Shown: positions 9,571-17,987 of the stretch, one piece after another
Numbering within the stretch: the first letter of the stretch is position 1
Layout of the letters: the number at the start of each line of letters is the position of its first letter
Notes under the pieces: generated by a model
What the model saw: the letters and a program-made list of their open reading frames with translations, nothing else
What the model was told of the DNA's origin: nothing
The model's database searches: none
Made by a program: the position numbers and the translations under genes
Source: Halopenitus persicus
GTDB taxonomy: Archaea; Halobacteriota; Halobacteria; Halobacteriales; Haloferacaceae
Direction of reading: 5' to 3'
DNA: 64,000 nt
NCBI RefSeq assembly: GCF_002355635.1
Contig: NZ_AP017558.1
Coordinates: forward strand, 1,364,001 to 1,428,000

Positions 9571-9639
9571 GGTCAGTCCCGGATCGCAACCACGGTCAGT
9601 CCCGGATCGCAACCACGGTCAACCCAGGACCGCGACCAC
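9571..9639. repeat. 23-base unit repeated three times across the dolichol kinase stop codon
   Basis: Copies at 9571-9593 and 9594-9616 are identical; the third, 9617-9639, matches at 18 of 23 positions and is the 3' end of the dolichol kinase gene, including its stop codon (TCA on the plus strand at 9619-9621). The gene's tail thus appears to have been duplicated twice downstream. Confidence 0.85.
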
Positions 9640-10260
9640 GGTCCAGATCCCCGTCGCGGCGAACAGCGGGATCGTGAGGTTGTCGTCGACCGGCTGGCCG
9701 CGGATCAGCGGCGGAAGCCCGTCGGCGATCGTCGCGCCGACCGCGCCGACGACCGCCGCGAGGACGCCGACGTCGATCCCGAAGGCCGGCACCGTGATCG
9801 GGACCGCCACCGCGACGCAGACGAGGAAGGTGACGACCCAGATCGCGGGGCGCTTGAATTCGTCGGCCGCATTGGTCCCGAGTGCGCCGCTCACCGGGTC
9901 GCCGAGCGCCAGCATCCACAACGTCGGGATCGCGATCGGCGGGTGAAACCAGACCACGACGCCGGTCATACTCAGCTGGTACAGGGCGTAGCCGGCGACG
10001 TTGTCACGCTCGTAGGGACGCGTCAAGGCTCGAAAGACCGCGTGATCGCGCCCGACCACGAGTCGCAGGAACTCGAGAACCGCGACGACGAGCAGGCCGG
10101 CACCCAGGAGGATCCGCGTCCCCGTCCAGTCGATCCACCCCAGCAGGTACGGGGCGACGTACAAGGCTCCCCCCGCGTGGACGAGCCGGCGCTCGAGCTC
10201 GACCCGATCGCGCCAGCCCGTCGACGTCGCGCCGGATCCGTCGGAGCTGGGGGCCGGCAT
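9619..10260 (-). CDS. Dolichol kinase-like membrane protein (SEC59/DGK1/VTE5 family)
   Basis: Integral membrane CTP-dependent lipid kinase family protein, 213 aa. Features are the early RRLVHAGGALYVAPYLLGW segment, several hydrophobic helices, the conserved WMLALGDPVSGALG motif, and the late TIADGLPPLIRGQPVDDNLTIP signature. In archaea such proteins are thought to phosphorylate dolichol or related polyprenols for lipid-linked glycan or membrane lipid metabolism. The exact substrate is inferred from family only. It ends five bases past the downstream edge of glyS (10260 against 10266), so the two may be co-transcribed. Its 3' end lies in a tandem repeat. Confidence 0.85.
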   Translation of the reverse strand: MPAPSSDGSGATSTGWRDRVELERRLVHAGGALYVAPYLLGWIDWTGTRILLGAGLLVVAVLEFLRLVVGRDHAVFRALTRPYERDNVAGYALYQLSMTGVVVWFHPPIAIPTLWMLALGDPVSGALGTNAADEFKRPAIWVVTFLVCVAVAVPITVPAFGIDVGVLAAVVGAVGATIADGLPPLIRGQPVDDNLTIPLFAATGIWTVVAVLG

Positions 10261-10265
10261 CCGCC

Positions 10266-12062
10266 TCAGGCGGCCTCGACGTCCGTCTCGACCGGATCGT
10301 GGCGGTCCAGGAGGCCCTCGAAGCCCGCCGTGCCGTCCTCGCCGAGCAGGGCAGCCAGCTCGTCGGCGAGGTCGTCGACGGAGATCCGGACCTGTCGGGC
10401 CGCGTCGCGCTCGCGGACGGTGACCGAATCGGGGCCGTCGCCCTCGAGCCCGTCGCGGTCGACGGTGACGCAGAAGGGCGTGCCGATCTCGTCCTGTCGC
10501 CGGTAGCGCCGGCCGATCGAGCCGGAGTCATCGTGTGCCACCGAGAGCCCGTGCGCGCGGAGGTCGTCGGCGAGCCGGTCGGCGAGGTCGACCAGGCGGT
10601 CGTCGTTGCTCACGAGCGGGAAGACGGCGACGTCGATCGGCGCGATCTCCGGGGGGAGCTCGAGGTAGGTGCGCTCCTCGCCGTCGATCTCGTCCACGGT
10701 GTAGGCGTGTGCCAGGATCGTCTGGACGATCCGGCCGATCCCGAACGAGGGCTCGATGACGTGCGGGATGACGTGCTCGCCCGATTCCGTCTCCGTCTCG
10801 ATCGAGAAGTTCGCGACGTCGGCCTCGACCGAGACCGTTTCGCCGTCGTCGAGCTCGACGGTCACGGTCTCGGCGTCGAAGGCGTCCGGATCACGTTCGG
10901 CGAGGGACTCGAGGGCGTCGGCGACCGCGCCGGCCCGTCCACCGAACTCGGGGCCGAGCACGGACATGTCGGGGTCGACCGTCGCCCGCTCGACCGTCCT
11001 CGGCTCGTCGTACCGCTTGAAGATCGTGAAGGAGTCGTCGGCGTGGGCGTCGTGTTTCGAGAGGTCGTAGTTGCCCCGGTCGGCGAAGCCGGCGATCTCG
11101 ATCCAGTCGCCGTCGACCTCGCTCTCGGCGTCCCAGCAGTCGGCCGCGTAGTGGGCGCGCTCGCCCGACAGGTGCTGCCGGAATCGGAACCGGTCCATGT
11201 CGACGCCGACCCGCTCGTACCACTCCTGGGCGACGCCGAGGTAGTAGCCGACCCACGCGGAGCCGATGACGCCGTCGTCGACCGCCTCGCCGACCGTGGT
11301 CTCGAGGTAGTCCCCGTCGTCGGCCGCCTGTTCGGCGGCGGGGTAGAGCCGCACCTCGACGTCGGCGACGCGGTCGATCGGCGGGTCGTCGTCCTCGGGG
11401 TCGATGAACTGCTCGAGCTCGGCCTGGGTGAACTCCCGGAGCCGCAGCAGGCCGCCCCGCGGCGAGATTTCGTTTCGGTAGGCGGGGCCGATCTGGGTGA
11501 CGCCGAACGGAAGCTGCCCGCGGGCGTACTCCTTGAGCCGCGGGAACTCCACGAAGATCCCCTGTGCGGTCTCGGGGCGAAGGTAGCCGGGCTGTGCGTC
11601 GCCGGGACCGATGTTCGTCGCGAACATCAGGTTGAAGTCCTCGACGTCCTGCCCGGCAAGCGGCGTGCCGCAGGCGGGACAGACGACGTCGTGGTCGCGG
11701 ATGAGCATCTCGACCTCCGATCCGGGCAGCGCCTCCGCGTCGGCGATCGACGTGGCGTCCTCGACGAGATGATCGGCGCGGTGGGAGACGCCACACTCGC
11801 CGCACTCGACGAGCATGTCGTCGAACCCCTCGAGGTGGCCGGAGGCCTCGAAGACCGGCTCGGGCATCACGGTCGGGGCCTCGATCTCGTGGTTCCCCTC
11901 CTTGAGCGTGAACCGGTCGCGCCAGGCGTCCTCGAGGTTTCGCTTGAGCGCTGCGCCCCGCGGACCGAAGGTGTAGAACCCGGCAGTGCCGCCGTAGGCG
12001 CCGTTGGAGCCGAAGAAGAACCCGCGGCGCTTGGCCAGCTCGACGAGCTCGCGGCCGGCCAT
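10266..12062 (-). CDS. glyS: Glycyl-tRNA synthetase (class II, archaeal/eukaryal type)
   Basis: Charges tRNA-Gly with glycine. The 598 aa protein begins ELVELAKRRGFFFGSNGAYGG, has the zinc-like Cys cluster ECGECGVSHRADH and CPACGTPL around residues 85-150, motif 2 QIGPAYRNEISPRGGLLRLR, and motif 3 FGIGRIVQTILAHAY. The C-terminal anticodon-binding domain begins IAPIDVAVFPLVSND. Length and order fit archaeal GlyRS. It lies three bases downstream of the CBS protein gene and five bases upstream of the dolichol kinase gene, suggesting one transcript. Confidence 0.95.
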   Translation of the reverse strand: MAGRELVELAKRRGFFFGSNGAYGGTAGFYTFGPRGAALKRNLEDAWRDRFTLKEGNHEIEAPTVMPEPVFEASGHLEGFDDMLVECGECGVSHRADHLVEDATSIADAEALPGSEVEMLIRDHDVVCPACGTPLAGQDVEDFNLMFATNIGPGDAQPGYLRPETAQGIFVEFPRLKEYARGQLPFGVTQIGPAYRNEISPRGGLLRLREFTQAELEQFIDPEDDDPPIDRVADVEVRLYPAAEQAADDGDYLETTVGEAVDDGVIGSAWVGYYLGVAQEWYERVGVDMDRFRFRQHLSGERAHYAADCWDAESEVDGDWIEIAGFADRGNYDLSKHDAHADDSFTIFKRYDEPRTVERATVDPDMSVLGPEFGGRAGAVADALESLAERDPDAFDAETVTVELDDGETVSVEADVANFSIETETESGEHVIPHVIEPSFGIGRIVQTILAHAYTVDEIDGEERTYLELPPEIAPIDVAVFPLVSNDDRLVDLADRLADDLRAHGLSVAHDDSGSIGRRYRRQDEIGTPFCVTVDRDGLEGDGPDSVTVRERDAARQVRISVDDLADELAALLGEDGTAGFEGLLDRHDPVETDVEAA

Positions 12063-12065
12063 CGC

Positions 12066-12914
12066 TTACAGCCCCTCCAGCAGGTCGACGTCGCGAACGA
12101 TCCCGACGAGCTCGCCGCCGCTGACCAGCGGGATCTGCTCGACGTCGTTCGAGATCATCTCGCGGGCGGTCTCCGCGGCGGTCCGGCGTCCGGAGACCGT
12201 CACGACGTCGGCCGTCATGAACTCACTCGTCGGACCGAGCGGAAGCTCGACGTTGCGCGTCGGGAGGTACCGGTTGCCGACCGCCTTGATCCCCTCCCAG
12301 GCCCAGTCGTCGTCCTGGTTGGCGAAGCTGTCGCCGGTTCCCTCCTCGCCCTCGACGACGCGGGCGACCTCGAGGACGTCGACCTCGGTGAGGATCCCAA
12401 CCATCGTCGCGTCGTCGTCGAGCACCACGGCGTACGGGACCGCCGAGAGGCCGATCTCGCGTTCGGCCACCGGGAGCGGCGTGGCGACGTGGGTGGCATT
12501 GACGTCCCGCGTCGCGAGGTCGCCGACCGCGGCGTCCCCGTCGACGTCGCCGCGGGCGATCGCTCGAACCACGTCGGTTACCGTAAGGATCCCCTCGAGC
12601 GCGTCGCCGTCGACGACCGGGATCCGGCGGGCGTTCTCGGTGACCATCACGGAAGCGGCTTCACGAATGTCGACGTCGGCGCCGGTCGTCGGGACCTCCC
12701 GCATCAGCATCGCGAGCTGGTCCTCGTCGGGGTGGTCGATCAGGTCGTCACGCGAGACCAACCCGCGGTAGACCTCGCCGTCCCCGGTTCCCTTGACGAC
12801 GGGCACCGAGGAGAAGCCGTGGTCCTGGATGTACTCGAGGACGTCGTCCCGCGTCCCGGGGATCTCGACGACCACGAGCTCCGAGCGCGGCGTCATCGCG
12901 TCAGCTACGTTCAT
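12066..12914 (-). CDS. Four-CBS-domain protein
   Basis: Cytoplasmic protein of 282 aa made of four CBS motifs (two Bateman modules): MNVADAMTPRSELVVV, then EVPTTGADVDIREAASVM, DLATRDVNATHVATPL and SEFMTADVVTVSGRRTAAE mark the repeat starts. CBS pairs bind adenine nucleotides and usually sense energy state. No fused enzyme domain is present, so the partner is unknown. It is the first gene of a tight run with glyS (3-base gap) and the dolichol kinase gene. A minus-strand TATA-like box near 12940-12948 is 26-34 bases upstream of ATG 12914. Confidence 0.85.
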   Translation of the reverse strand: MNVADAMTPRSELVVVEIPGTRDDVLEYIQDHGFSSVPVVKGTGDGEVYRGLVSRDDLIDHPDEDQLAMLMREVPTTGADVDIREAASVMVTENARRIPVVDGDALEGILTVTDVVRAIARGDVDGDAAVGDLATRDVNATHVATPLPVAEREIGLSAVPYAVVLDDDATMVGILTEVDVLEVARVVEGEEGTGDSFANQDDDWAWEGIKAVGNRYLPTRNVELPLGPTSEFMTADVVTVSGRRTAAETAREMISNDVEQIPLVSGGELVGIVRDVDLLEGL

Positions 12915-13192
12915 AGGGCGCCTTTCGCCACCGGACCTCTTGTATACTGCGAAGGGCTCCCGTCAGGAGATCCCACACCGACCGTTCGATCAGGGAGTCG
13001 GCGTGGTTCGACCGATACCGACCTCACCGACCGGAATCAGGTTCGATACCGCCGTTCAAATCGACACAAACGTCGATGTACGCCCACTTCAGAAGGCGAT
13101 AGATCGTCGTTTGTCCAGCACGATCGTGTATAACACCGGGTTCGTGGATTCAGTCCGATGAGTTTATATGTGAGTGCGAACTGATGTCAATC

Positions 13193-13417
13193 ATGTCACG
13201 GAGTTCCACTCCCTGGGACGAGCCGGACACCGAACCACGCGACCCGCCGCTGCCGCAGGCACGGGACGCGCTCGAACCGGTGTCGTCGCCGGACGTAATG
13301 GCGTCGGTGGACGCCACGCCGTCCCGGTCGGAGTTCGTCATCGCGGACGTCTCCCGCGAGGACGCGTGGATGGCGGTCGAGGAGACCGACGCCCCGGTCC
13401 TCGAGGAGTGGTGCTGA
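13193..13417 (+). CDS. Small haloarchaeal protein (DUF7556-like)
   Basis: 74 aa protein starting MSRSSTPWDEPDTEP and ending EETDAPVLEEWC. The pattern VMASVDATPSRSEFVIADVSREDAWMAV is like small uncharacterised haloarchaeal proteins that end with a short acidic, Trp-containing stretch. I chose ATG 13193 over ATG 13184 because a TTTATA box at 13163-13168 puts a leaderless start near 13192. It has no signal or membrane segment. Function unknown. Confidence 0.65.
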   Translation: MSRSSTPWDEPDTEPRDPPLPQARDALEPVSSPDVMASVDATPSRSEFVIADVSREDAWMAVEETDAPVLEEWC

Positions 13418-13466
13418 GGCCCCGATAGCGACACGCCGATTCCGCCGACGTCCCCGCCCGACCTCC

Positions 13467-14399
13467 TCAGAGACCGCCGGCGCCGCCCCCGACGTCGTCC
13501 GCCGGCCGTAGTCCCCGATCGCGCTCCCAGGCCCGGAGCAGCGCCGCCAGCGTCCGGCAGGTCGGCGTCTCGACGCCGTGGGTCTCCCCGCGGTCGATCG
13601 CGGCCCCGTAGATCGCGTCCACCTCGGTGCAGCGCTCGTCCGCCCGGTCCTGTCGCATCGAGGAGTGGTTCGCGGCCGTGGTCTCGGCGACGCGCTCGAC
13701 GGCCGCCACGGCGTCGCCGTTCGAGAGATCGACGCCCTCCGCACGCGCGACCGTCGCGACCTCGCAGGCTGCCTCGCGCGCGACCGCGCCCGCCGGACCC
13801 GTCGCCACCGCGGCGTTGTCGACGTCCGCCAGCGCCGTCGGGCCGTTGATCCCGGCGTTGACGGCGAGCTTTCGAAAGCGGCGCCGGGGCATGTCCGACG
13901 CCGACCCGGCGGTGACGTCCGCCTCCCGGAACGCCTCGGCGATCCGCTCGGCCTCGGGGTCCTGTCCGCCCGAGAGCGCGCCGATCGTCACCTCCCCGGT
14001 TCCGGTACATTCGACGCGACCGGAGTCGACGAGCCGCGCGCCGTAGGTGACCGTCCCCGCGAGGACGCGCGCGTCGAGGGCGGCGAGGAGCCGTTCCTCG
14101 GTGAGCCCGTTCTGGAGGGAGACCACCGTTTCGTACCGACCCGTCGCGAGCGTCCGCGCCGCAGCGTCCGTGTCGTAGGTCTTCGTCGTCACGATCGCCA
14201 CGTCGGCGCGCTCGCCCGTGCCGTCCGTGAGCGCGCGGGGATGGGTGTGCGCCTCGATGGCCCCCTCGATCCGGAGGCCGTCCTCGCGGACCCGGCGCAT
14301 GTGCGGGTCGCGGCCGACGAGCGTCACGTCGTGTGCCCGCGCGAGCAGCCCGCCGATCAGGCTTCCGAGGCTTCCGGCGCCGAAGACGAGGATCCGCAT
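13467..14399 (-). CDS. panE: 2-dehydropantoate 2-reductase
   Basis: NADPH-dependent reduction of ketopantoate to pantoate in CoA synthesis. The 310 aa protein starts with the dinucleotide motif MRILVFGAGSLGSLIGGLLA, has IVTTKTYDTDAA and VSLQNGLTEERLL typical of ApbA/PanE, and RRFRKLAVNAGINGPTAL containing the catalytic Lys and conserved Asn. ATG 14399 is preferred; the frame extends nine residues further upstream but the Rossmann motif should be at the very start. It has no close operon partner. A poly-A stretch near 14427-14433 may be its promoter. Confidence 0.9.
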   Translation of the reverse strand: MRILVFGAGSLGSLIGGLLARAHDVTLVGRDPHMRRVREDGLRIEGAIEAHTHPRALTDGTGERADVAIVTTKTYDTDAAARTLATGRYETVVSLQNGLTEERLLAALDARVLAGTVTYGARLVDSGRVECTGTGEVTIGALSGGQDPEAERIAEAFREADVTAGSASDMPRRRFRKLAVNAGINGPTALADVDNAAVATGPAGAVAREAACEVATVARAEGVDLSNGDAVAAVERVAETTAANHSSMRQDRADERCTEVDAIYGAAIDRGETHGVETPTCRTLAALLRAWERDRGLRPADDVGGGAGGL

Positions 14400-15075
14400 A
14401 CGTGCCGCTGTGCGTCCGAGGGGCAAAACGGTTGGTGGTCGCCGAAGGCGACGATCGATGGCCAGCCAACATAAACACCAATTTTAATGAATATATAAAT
14501 ATATGATAAACGATCGCCGTCTTCGTCATCGGCACGGTGCTGGCCGGAACGGATCGACGGCCCAACGTGTGGGATCGGCGTCGTCCCGGTGGCGGTGCCG
14601 ACGTGATCCGTCCGCGATCCGGTGAGACGACCGACCGTCGTTTGATTCGGTTAAAACGCCCAAAGCGCGGCTATAACATAGAGACAAGCATTCGATATAT
14701 AAACGGTCCTCGACCGGATCCACCCGGTATCCGCAGCAGATGGCAGTCGGATCACGACAGACTCGGACGCGGACGAAACCGATCTGGAGACGAGTTATTC
14801 CGATCGTTGTCATATTTTAAATGACTACTGTTCAGAAGTATATGATATACTATACTATTTGAATGGCGGCAGAATCCGATCGGAGCGCTCGAGATCGGCG
14901 AGTCCGAACGGGCATCCGGCAGGGCGGCCGACCCGCTCGGAGCACGGCCGACCCGCTCGGAGCACGGCCGACCCGCTCGGAGCACGGCCGACCCACTCGG
15001 AGCACGGCCGGCCCGCTCGGAGCACGGACGGGCCACACGTCCGTTCCCGCCAGCCGACCCACGCGTCCGCTCCCG
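14400..15075. other. 676-base AT-rich and repeat-rich intergenic region
   Basis: No convincing gene here. 14460-14515, 14690-14702 and 14810-14865 are strikingly AT-rich for this genome and contain several TATATAA-like strings, so promoters in either direction are possible. A perfect 7-base inverted repeat AGTATAT-G-ATATACT lies at 14837-14851. The right part is the tandem repeat described separately. Short open frames in it show no protein-like character. Confidence 0.5.
14927..15028. repeat. 20-base tandem repeat, five copies
   Basis: The unit GCCGACCCGCTCGGAGCACG is repeated head to tail at 14927, 14947, 14967, 14987 and 15007; the fourth copy has an A for G and the fifth a G for A. The core GACCCGCTCGG is partly self-complementary (CCGCTCGG/CCGAGCGG). 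It follows the 3' end of the DUF2848 gene. Contiguous spacing without unique spacers excludes a CRISPR. Confidence 0.9.
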
Positions 15076-15813
15076 TCAGGGAAGCTCGCAGTCGTCGAGC
15101 CAGTCGTTCAGCGAGACGTCGTACTGGTGGGAGATCCGGCGGTTCGCCGCCGGGTCGTACAGCTGCATCGCGTAGAAGTCCCCGTAGGTGACGTCCGGCC
15201 GGGCGTCGACGTCGCCGTCGGCGCCGGTCGAGACGGTGCCCGACCAGACGGCGGTGCCGGTAAGCGGCGCGGTCGTCTTCGCGTCGATCGCCTCGAGGAG
15301 CGCGTCCGGCCGCAGGAACGCGTCGAGGGTGGCTCGCTGGTAGAGCTCCCGATCGTCCCCCCGCCCGGTCCAGCAGCTGATCTCGAGGTCGTCCCAGCGG
15401 TCGCGGACGTCGTCCAGCCGCCAGACCTCGTCGGCGATCACGCTGGGGCACGTGCTGTTCGCCCGGTGGAGGTTCCGGTCCATCACGTGGTCGTCCTTGT
15501 GGTCGACGCCGACCCCGACGTAGGTCCGGTCGGCGGTCGGCAGCAGCACAAACTCCAGCTCGCCGCCGGTCGTCGCCGCGTTGACCACGATCTCGGAGTC
15601 GGTCGTCAACAGGTGCGGCGGCTTCGGAACGACCATCGGGAGCGTGTCGGGGCGGGTGACCCCGATCGTGGCCAGCTCCTCGAACATCCGGTCGACCCGG
15701 TCCGGGTCCGGGTTCCGCGTCGCCATCCCGCAGTTGGCGATCCGCCGTATGGGGACCGTCACGCCCCGGGTCGAGCCGTCCGCACGGCGGACGGTGAGGT
15801 CAAGGGTCGTCAT
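15076..15813 (-). CDS. DUF2848 family protein (first of two paralogues)
   Basis: 245 aa protein of the DUF2848 family, thought to be related to fumarylacetoacetate-hydrolase-fold proteins. Family features visible are RRIANCGMATRNPDPDRVDRMFEEL near residue 25, PPHLLTTDSEIVVNAATTGGELEFVL, and VGVGVDHKDDHVMDRNLH in the middle, then VADEVW-like IADEVWRLDDVRDRWD. Function unknown; members often lie with amidase or hydantoinase genes. The second copy at 27700-28365 is shorter and divergent. The stop codon lies in an imperfect 26-base-period duplication (15035-15053 and 15061-15079). Confidence 0.75.
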   Translation of the reverse strand: MTTLDLTVRRADGSTRGVTVPIRRIANCGMATRNPDPDRVDRMFEELATIGVTRPDTLPMVVPKPPHLLTTDSEIVVNAATTGGELEFVLLPTADRTYVGVGVDHKDDHVMDRNLHRANSTCPSVIADEVWRLDDVRDRWDDLEISCWTGRGDDRELYQRATLDAFLRPDALLEAIDAKTTAPLTGTAVWSGTVSTGADGDVDARPDVTYGDFYAMQLYDPAANRRISHQYDVSLNDWLDDCELP

Positions 15814-15918
15814 CGTCGTGGTCTCACCCGGAACACGATTAATCCTTTCGGCGACCGCGGGCTGCGTGCGAGTCGATCCACCGGCATCGTTTTGTGCGTC
15901 CGCGTTCCGCGTTTGGTA

Positions 15919-17001
15919 GTGACACCCACACTATTCTCGCCGGTCTCGATCCGGGGGGCCGACCTCCGGAACCGGGTGATGGTCTCGCCGATGTGCCAGT
16001 ACTGTGCCGCGGACGGGCTGGCCGACGACTGGCACCGGGTCCACCTCGGAACGCGCGCGGTCGGCGGCGCGGGGCTCGTGATGACCGAGGCGACCGCGGT
16101 CGAGCCCCGGGGACGCATCACGCCGTTCGACCTCGGGATCTGGTCGGCCGAGCACGCGGACGCGCTCGCGCCGATCGCGTCGTTCGTCCGCGAGCAGGGC
16201 GCAGTCCCCGGGATCCAGCTCGCGCACGCGGGGCGGAAGGCCTCCCACGCGCCGCCGCGGGAGGGGCGACACCCGATCCGGCCCGCGGACGGGGGCTGGG
16301 AGACCGTGAGCGCGTCCGGAGTCCCGTATCCCGAGGAGAACGCGGTCCCGACCCGACGGCTGAGCGAGGCCGGCATCGAGGCGATCGTCGACGCGTTCGC
16401 CGCGGCCGCACGGCGGGCTCGCGAGGCCGGCTTCGAGGTCGTCGAGATCCACGCCGCCCACGGCTACCTCCTCCACCAGTTCCTCTCGCCGGTCACGAAC
16501 CGCCGGGACGACCGATACGGCGGCGACGTCGAATCGCGGGCTCGAGTTCCGATCGCCGTCGTCGAGCGCGTCCGGGAGGTGTGGCCGGACGATGCGCCGG
16601 TGTTCGTCCGGATCTCCGCGACCGACTGGCTGCCGGACCGGACCGCCTGGACCGTGGACGACTCCGTCCGGCTCGCCGGGCGGCTCGTCGAGGCCGGCGC
16701 CGACCTCGTCGACGTCTCGGGCGGCGGGCTCCACCCGGACCAGCGGATCCCCGAGACCGGACCGGGCTATCAAGTGCCGTACGCCGAGACGATCCGGGAG
16801 GCGGGCGACCTGCCGGTGGCGACGGTCGGGAAGATCACGTCGCCGACGCACGCGGACGCGATCGTCCGGAACGGCCGGGCGGACCTCGTGGCCCTGGGTC
16901 GCGAGCTGCTTCGGAACCCGTACTGGCCGCTCGCGGCCGCCCGGGAGCTCGGCGCCGACGTCGAGTGGCCGACCCAGTACGTCCGCGCGAAGCCGCGGTG
17001 A
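15919..17001 (+). CDS. NADH:flavin oxidoreductase, old yellow enzyme family (YqjM class)
   Basis: FMN-dependent ene-reductase family enzyme, 360 aa TIM barrel. It starts VTPTLFSPVSIRGADLRNRVMVSPMCQYCA; the Cys in SPMCQY is the hallmark of the YqjM class. Further motifs are QLAHAGRKAS (substrate-binding His), VEIHAAHGYLLHQFLSP with the HxxH-like pair, NRRDDRYGG, and the late FMN phosphate site RNGRADLVALGRELLRNP. I start at GTG 15919 since no ATG fits and the upstream frame is repeat-derived. Substrate unknown. It is divergent from the DUF2848 gene and convergent with the creatininase-family gene. Confidence 0.88.
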   Translation: MTPTLFSPVSIRGADLRNRVMVSPMCQYCAADGLADDWHRVHLGTRAVGGAGLVMTEATAVEPRGRITPFDLGIWSAEHADALAPIASFVREQGAVPGIQLAHAGRKASHAPPREGRHPIRPADGGWETVSASGVPYPEENAVPTRRLSEAGIEAIVDAFAAAARRAREAGFEVVEIHAAHGYLLHQFLSPVTNRRDDRYGGDVESRARVPIAVVERVREVWPDDAPVFVRISATDWLPDRTAWTVDDSVRLAGRLVEAGADLVDVSGGGLHPDQRIPETGPGYQVPYAETIREAGDLPVATVGKITSPTHADAIVRNGRADLVALGRELLRNPYWPLAAARELGADVEWPTQYVRAKPR

Positions 17002-17060
17002 CGGCCGGGGGTCGCGGCGTCACGCCACCGCGGCCGGCGGCAGTGCACCGGCGGTCGGAA

Positions 17061-17095
17061 GCCGCCTCAATACCGCGGCCGGAGCCGCCTCAATA
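17061..17095. repeat. 23-base-period duplication at the creatininase-family stop codon
   Basis: GCCGCCTCAATA occurs at 17061-17072 and 17084-17095, exactly 23 bases apart; the second contains the gene's stop codon (TCA, 17090-17092). Confidence 0.7.
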
Positions 17096-17914
17096 GCTCA
17101 GCCCGATCGAGCCGTCGCCGCTCCGGTGCGCGTAGAGGTCCTCGAGGAACTCGATCGCGTTGTCGACGACGTCCTCGAGGAGCGTCTCGCCCTTCTCGGC
17201 CGACGCCTTCGTCGGGTCGCCGTGGTGGCCGAGGTCGTCCTCGCCCCAGTCGGCGCTGACGCTGGCGGTGCCCACGCTGTCGTCCATGCTCACGTAGTCG
17301 TTGGAGGTGAACCGGGTCCAGCCGTCGTGGGTCTCCTTCACGAACTCGTCCTCGTCGACGAGGTCGGGGTGTTCGTGCAGCATGAAGGAGGTCTCGAACT
17401 CGCCGCCGTGCATCCCGTCCTCCGGGTCGCCGTCGCGCAACTCGTTGTGTGAGCGAACCCCGATCCGCACCAGGTCCACCGTGGCGAAGAACACCTCGGG
17501 GTGCTCCTCGCGGACCCGTTTCGACGCGATGTCGATCGCCGGGAGGTTCGCGAGGCGATGGCCGTTGACGGTCAGCACGTTCTCGACGCCGTGGCGGGCC
17601 AGACTCTCGTAGACGTCTGACAGCACCGAGATCACCGTCTCCGAGGAGAGCGCGATCGTCCCGGGAAACGCCATGTGGTGCTCGGCGTCGCCGTACCAGA
17701 TCGGCGGCGCGGCCACGACGTCCGCGCGCTCGGCGATCCCCTCGGCGACGTCCTTGGCCTGGTACGCGTCGACGCCGAGCGGGAGATGCGGCCCGTGCTG
17801 TTCGGTCGAGCCGATGGGCACGACGACCGTCGGGTTGTCGGCCGATTCGAGGTACGCCTCGAAGTCGGGCCAGCTCAGCTCCTGGAGCCAGACCTCGTCC
17901 TCATTCCGTGACAT
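17090..17914 (-). CDS. Creatininase-family hydrolase
   Basis: Metal-dependent amidohydrolase of the creatininase/MftE/FAPy-deformylase family, 274 aa. Metal-site motifs visible: VVVPIGSTEQHGPHLPLGVD (Glu and His ligands, residues about 31-50), PIWYGDAEHHMAFPGTIAL, LTVNGHRLAN (the usual NGHGGN is changed to NGHRLAN) and GMHGGEFETS. The altered NGH motif is worth noting but the metal ligands remain. Family substrates include creatinine, formamidopyrimidines and peptides; the one here is unknown. It sits in a region of amide-related genes. Confidence 0.82.
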   Translation of the reverse strand: MSRNEDEVWLQELSWPDFEAYLESADNPTVVVPIGSTEQHGPHLPLGVDAYQAKDVAEGIAERADVVAAPPIWYGDAEHHMAFPGTIALSSETVISVLSDVYESLARHGVENVLTVNGHRLANLPAIDIASKRVREEHPEVFFATVDLVRIGVRSHNELRDGDPEDGMHGGEFETSFMLHEHPDLVDEDEFVKETHDGWTRFTSNDYVSMDDSVGTASVSADWGEDDLGHHGDPTKASAEKGETLLEDVVDNAIEFLEDLYAHRSGDGSIGLSY

Positions 17915-17987
17915 ACGTCACCATCCCGCTCAGCGTGTAAAAAGATGCCGGGGGATTCGACGGGAAACGTGGGGGAGGGGACGAGCG

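Noticed and set aside
9882-13133. 1083-codon open frame on the plus strand across glyS and the CBS gene
   Set aside because: Runs antisense to three clearly conserved genes and has no recognisable protein character.
14927-15028. CRISPR array
   Set aside because: Units are contiguous 20-mers with no unique spacers and no cas gene in the window.
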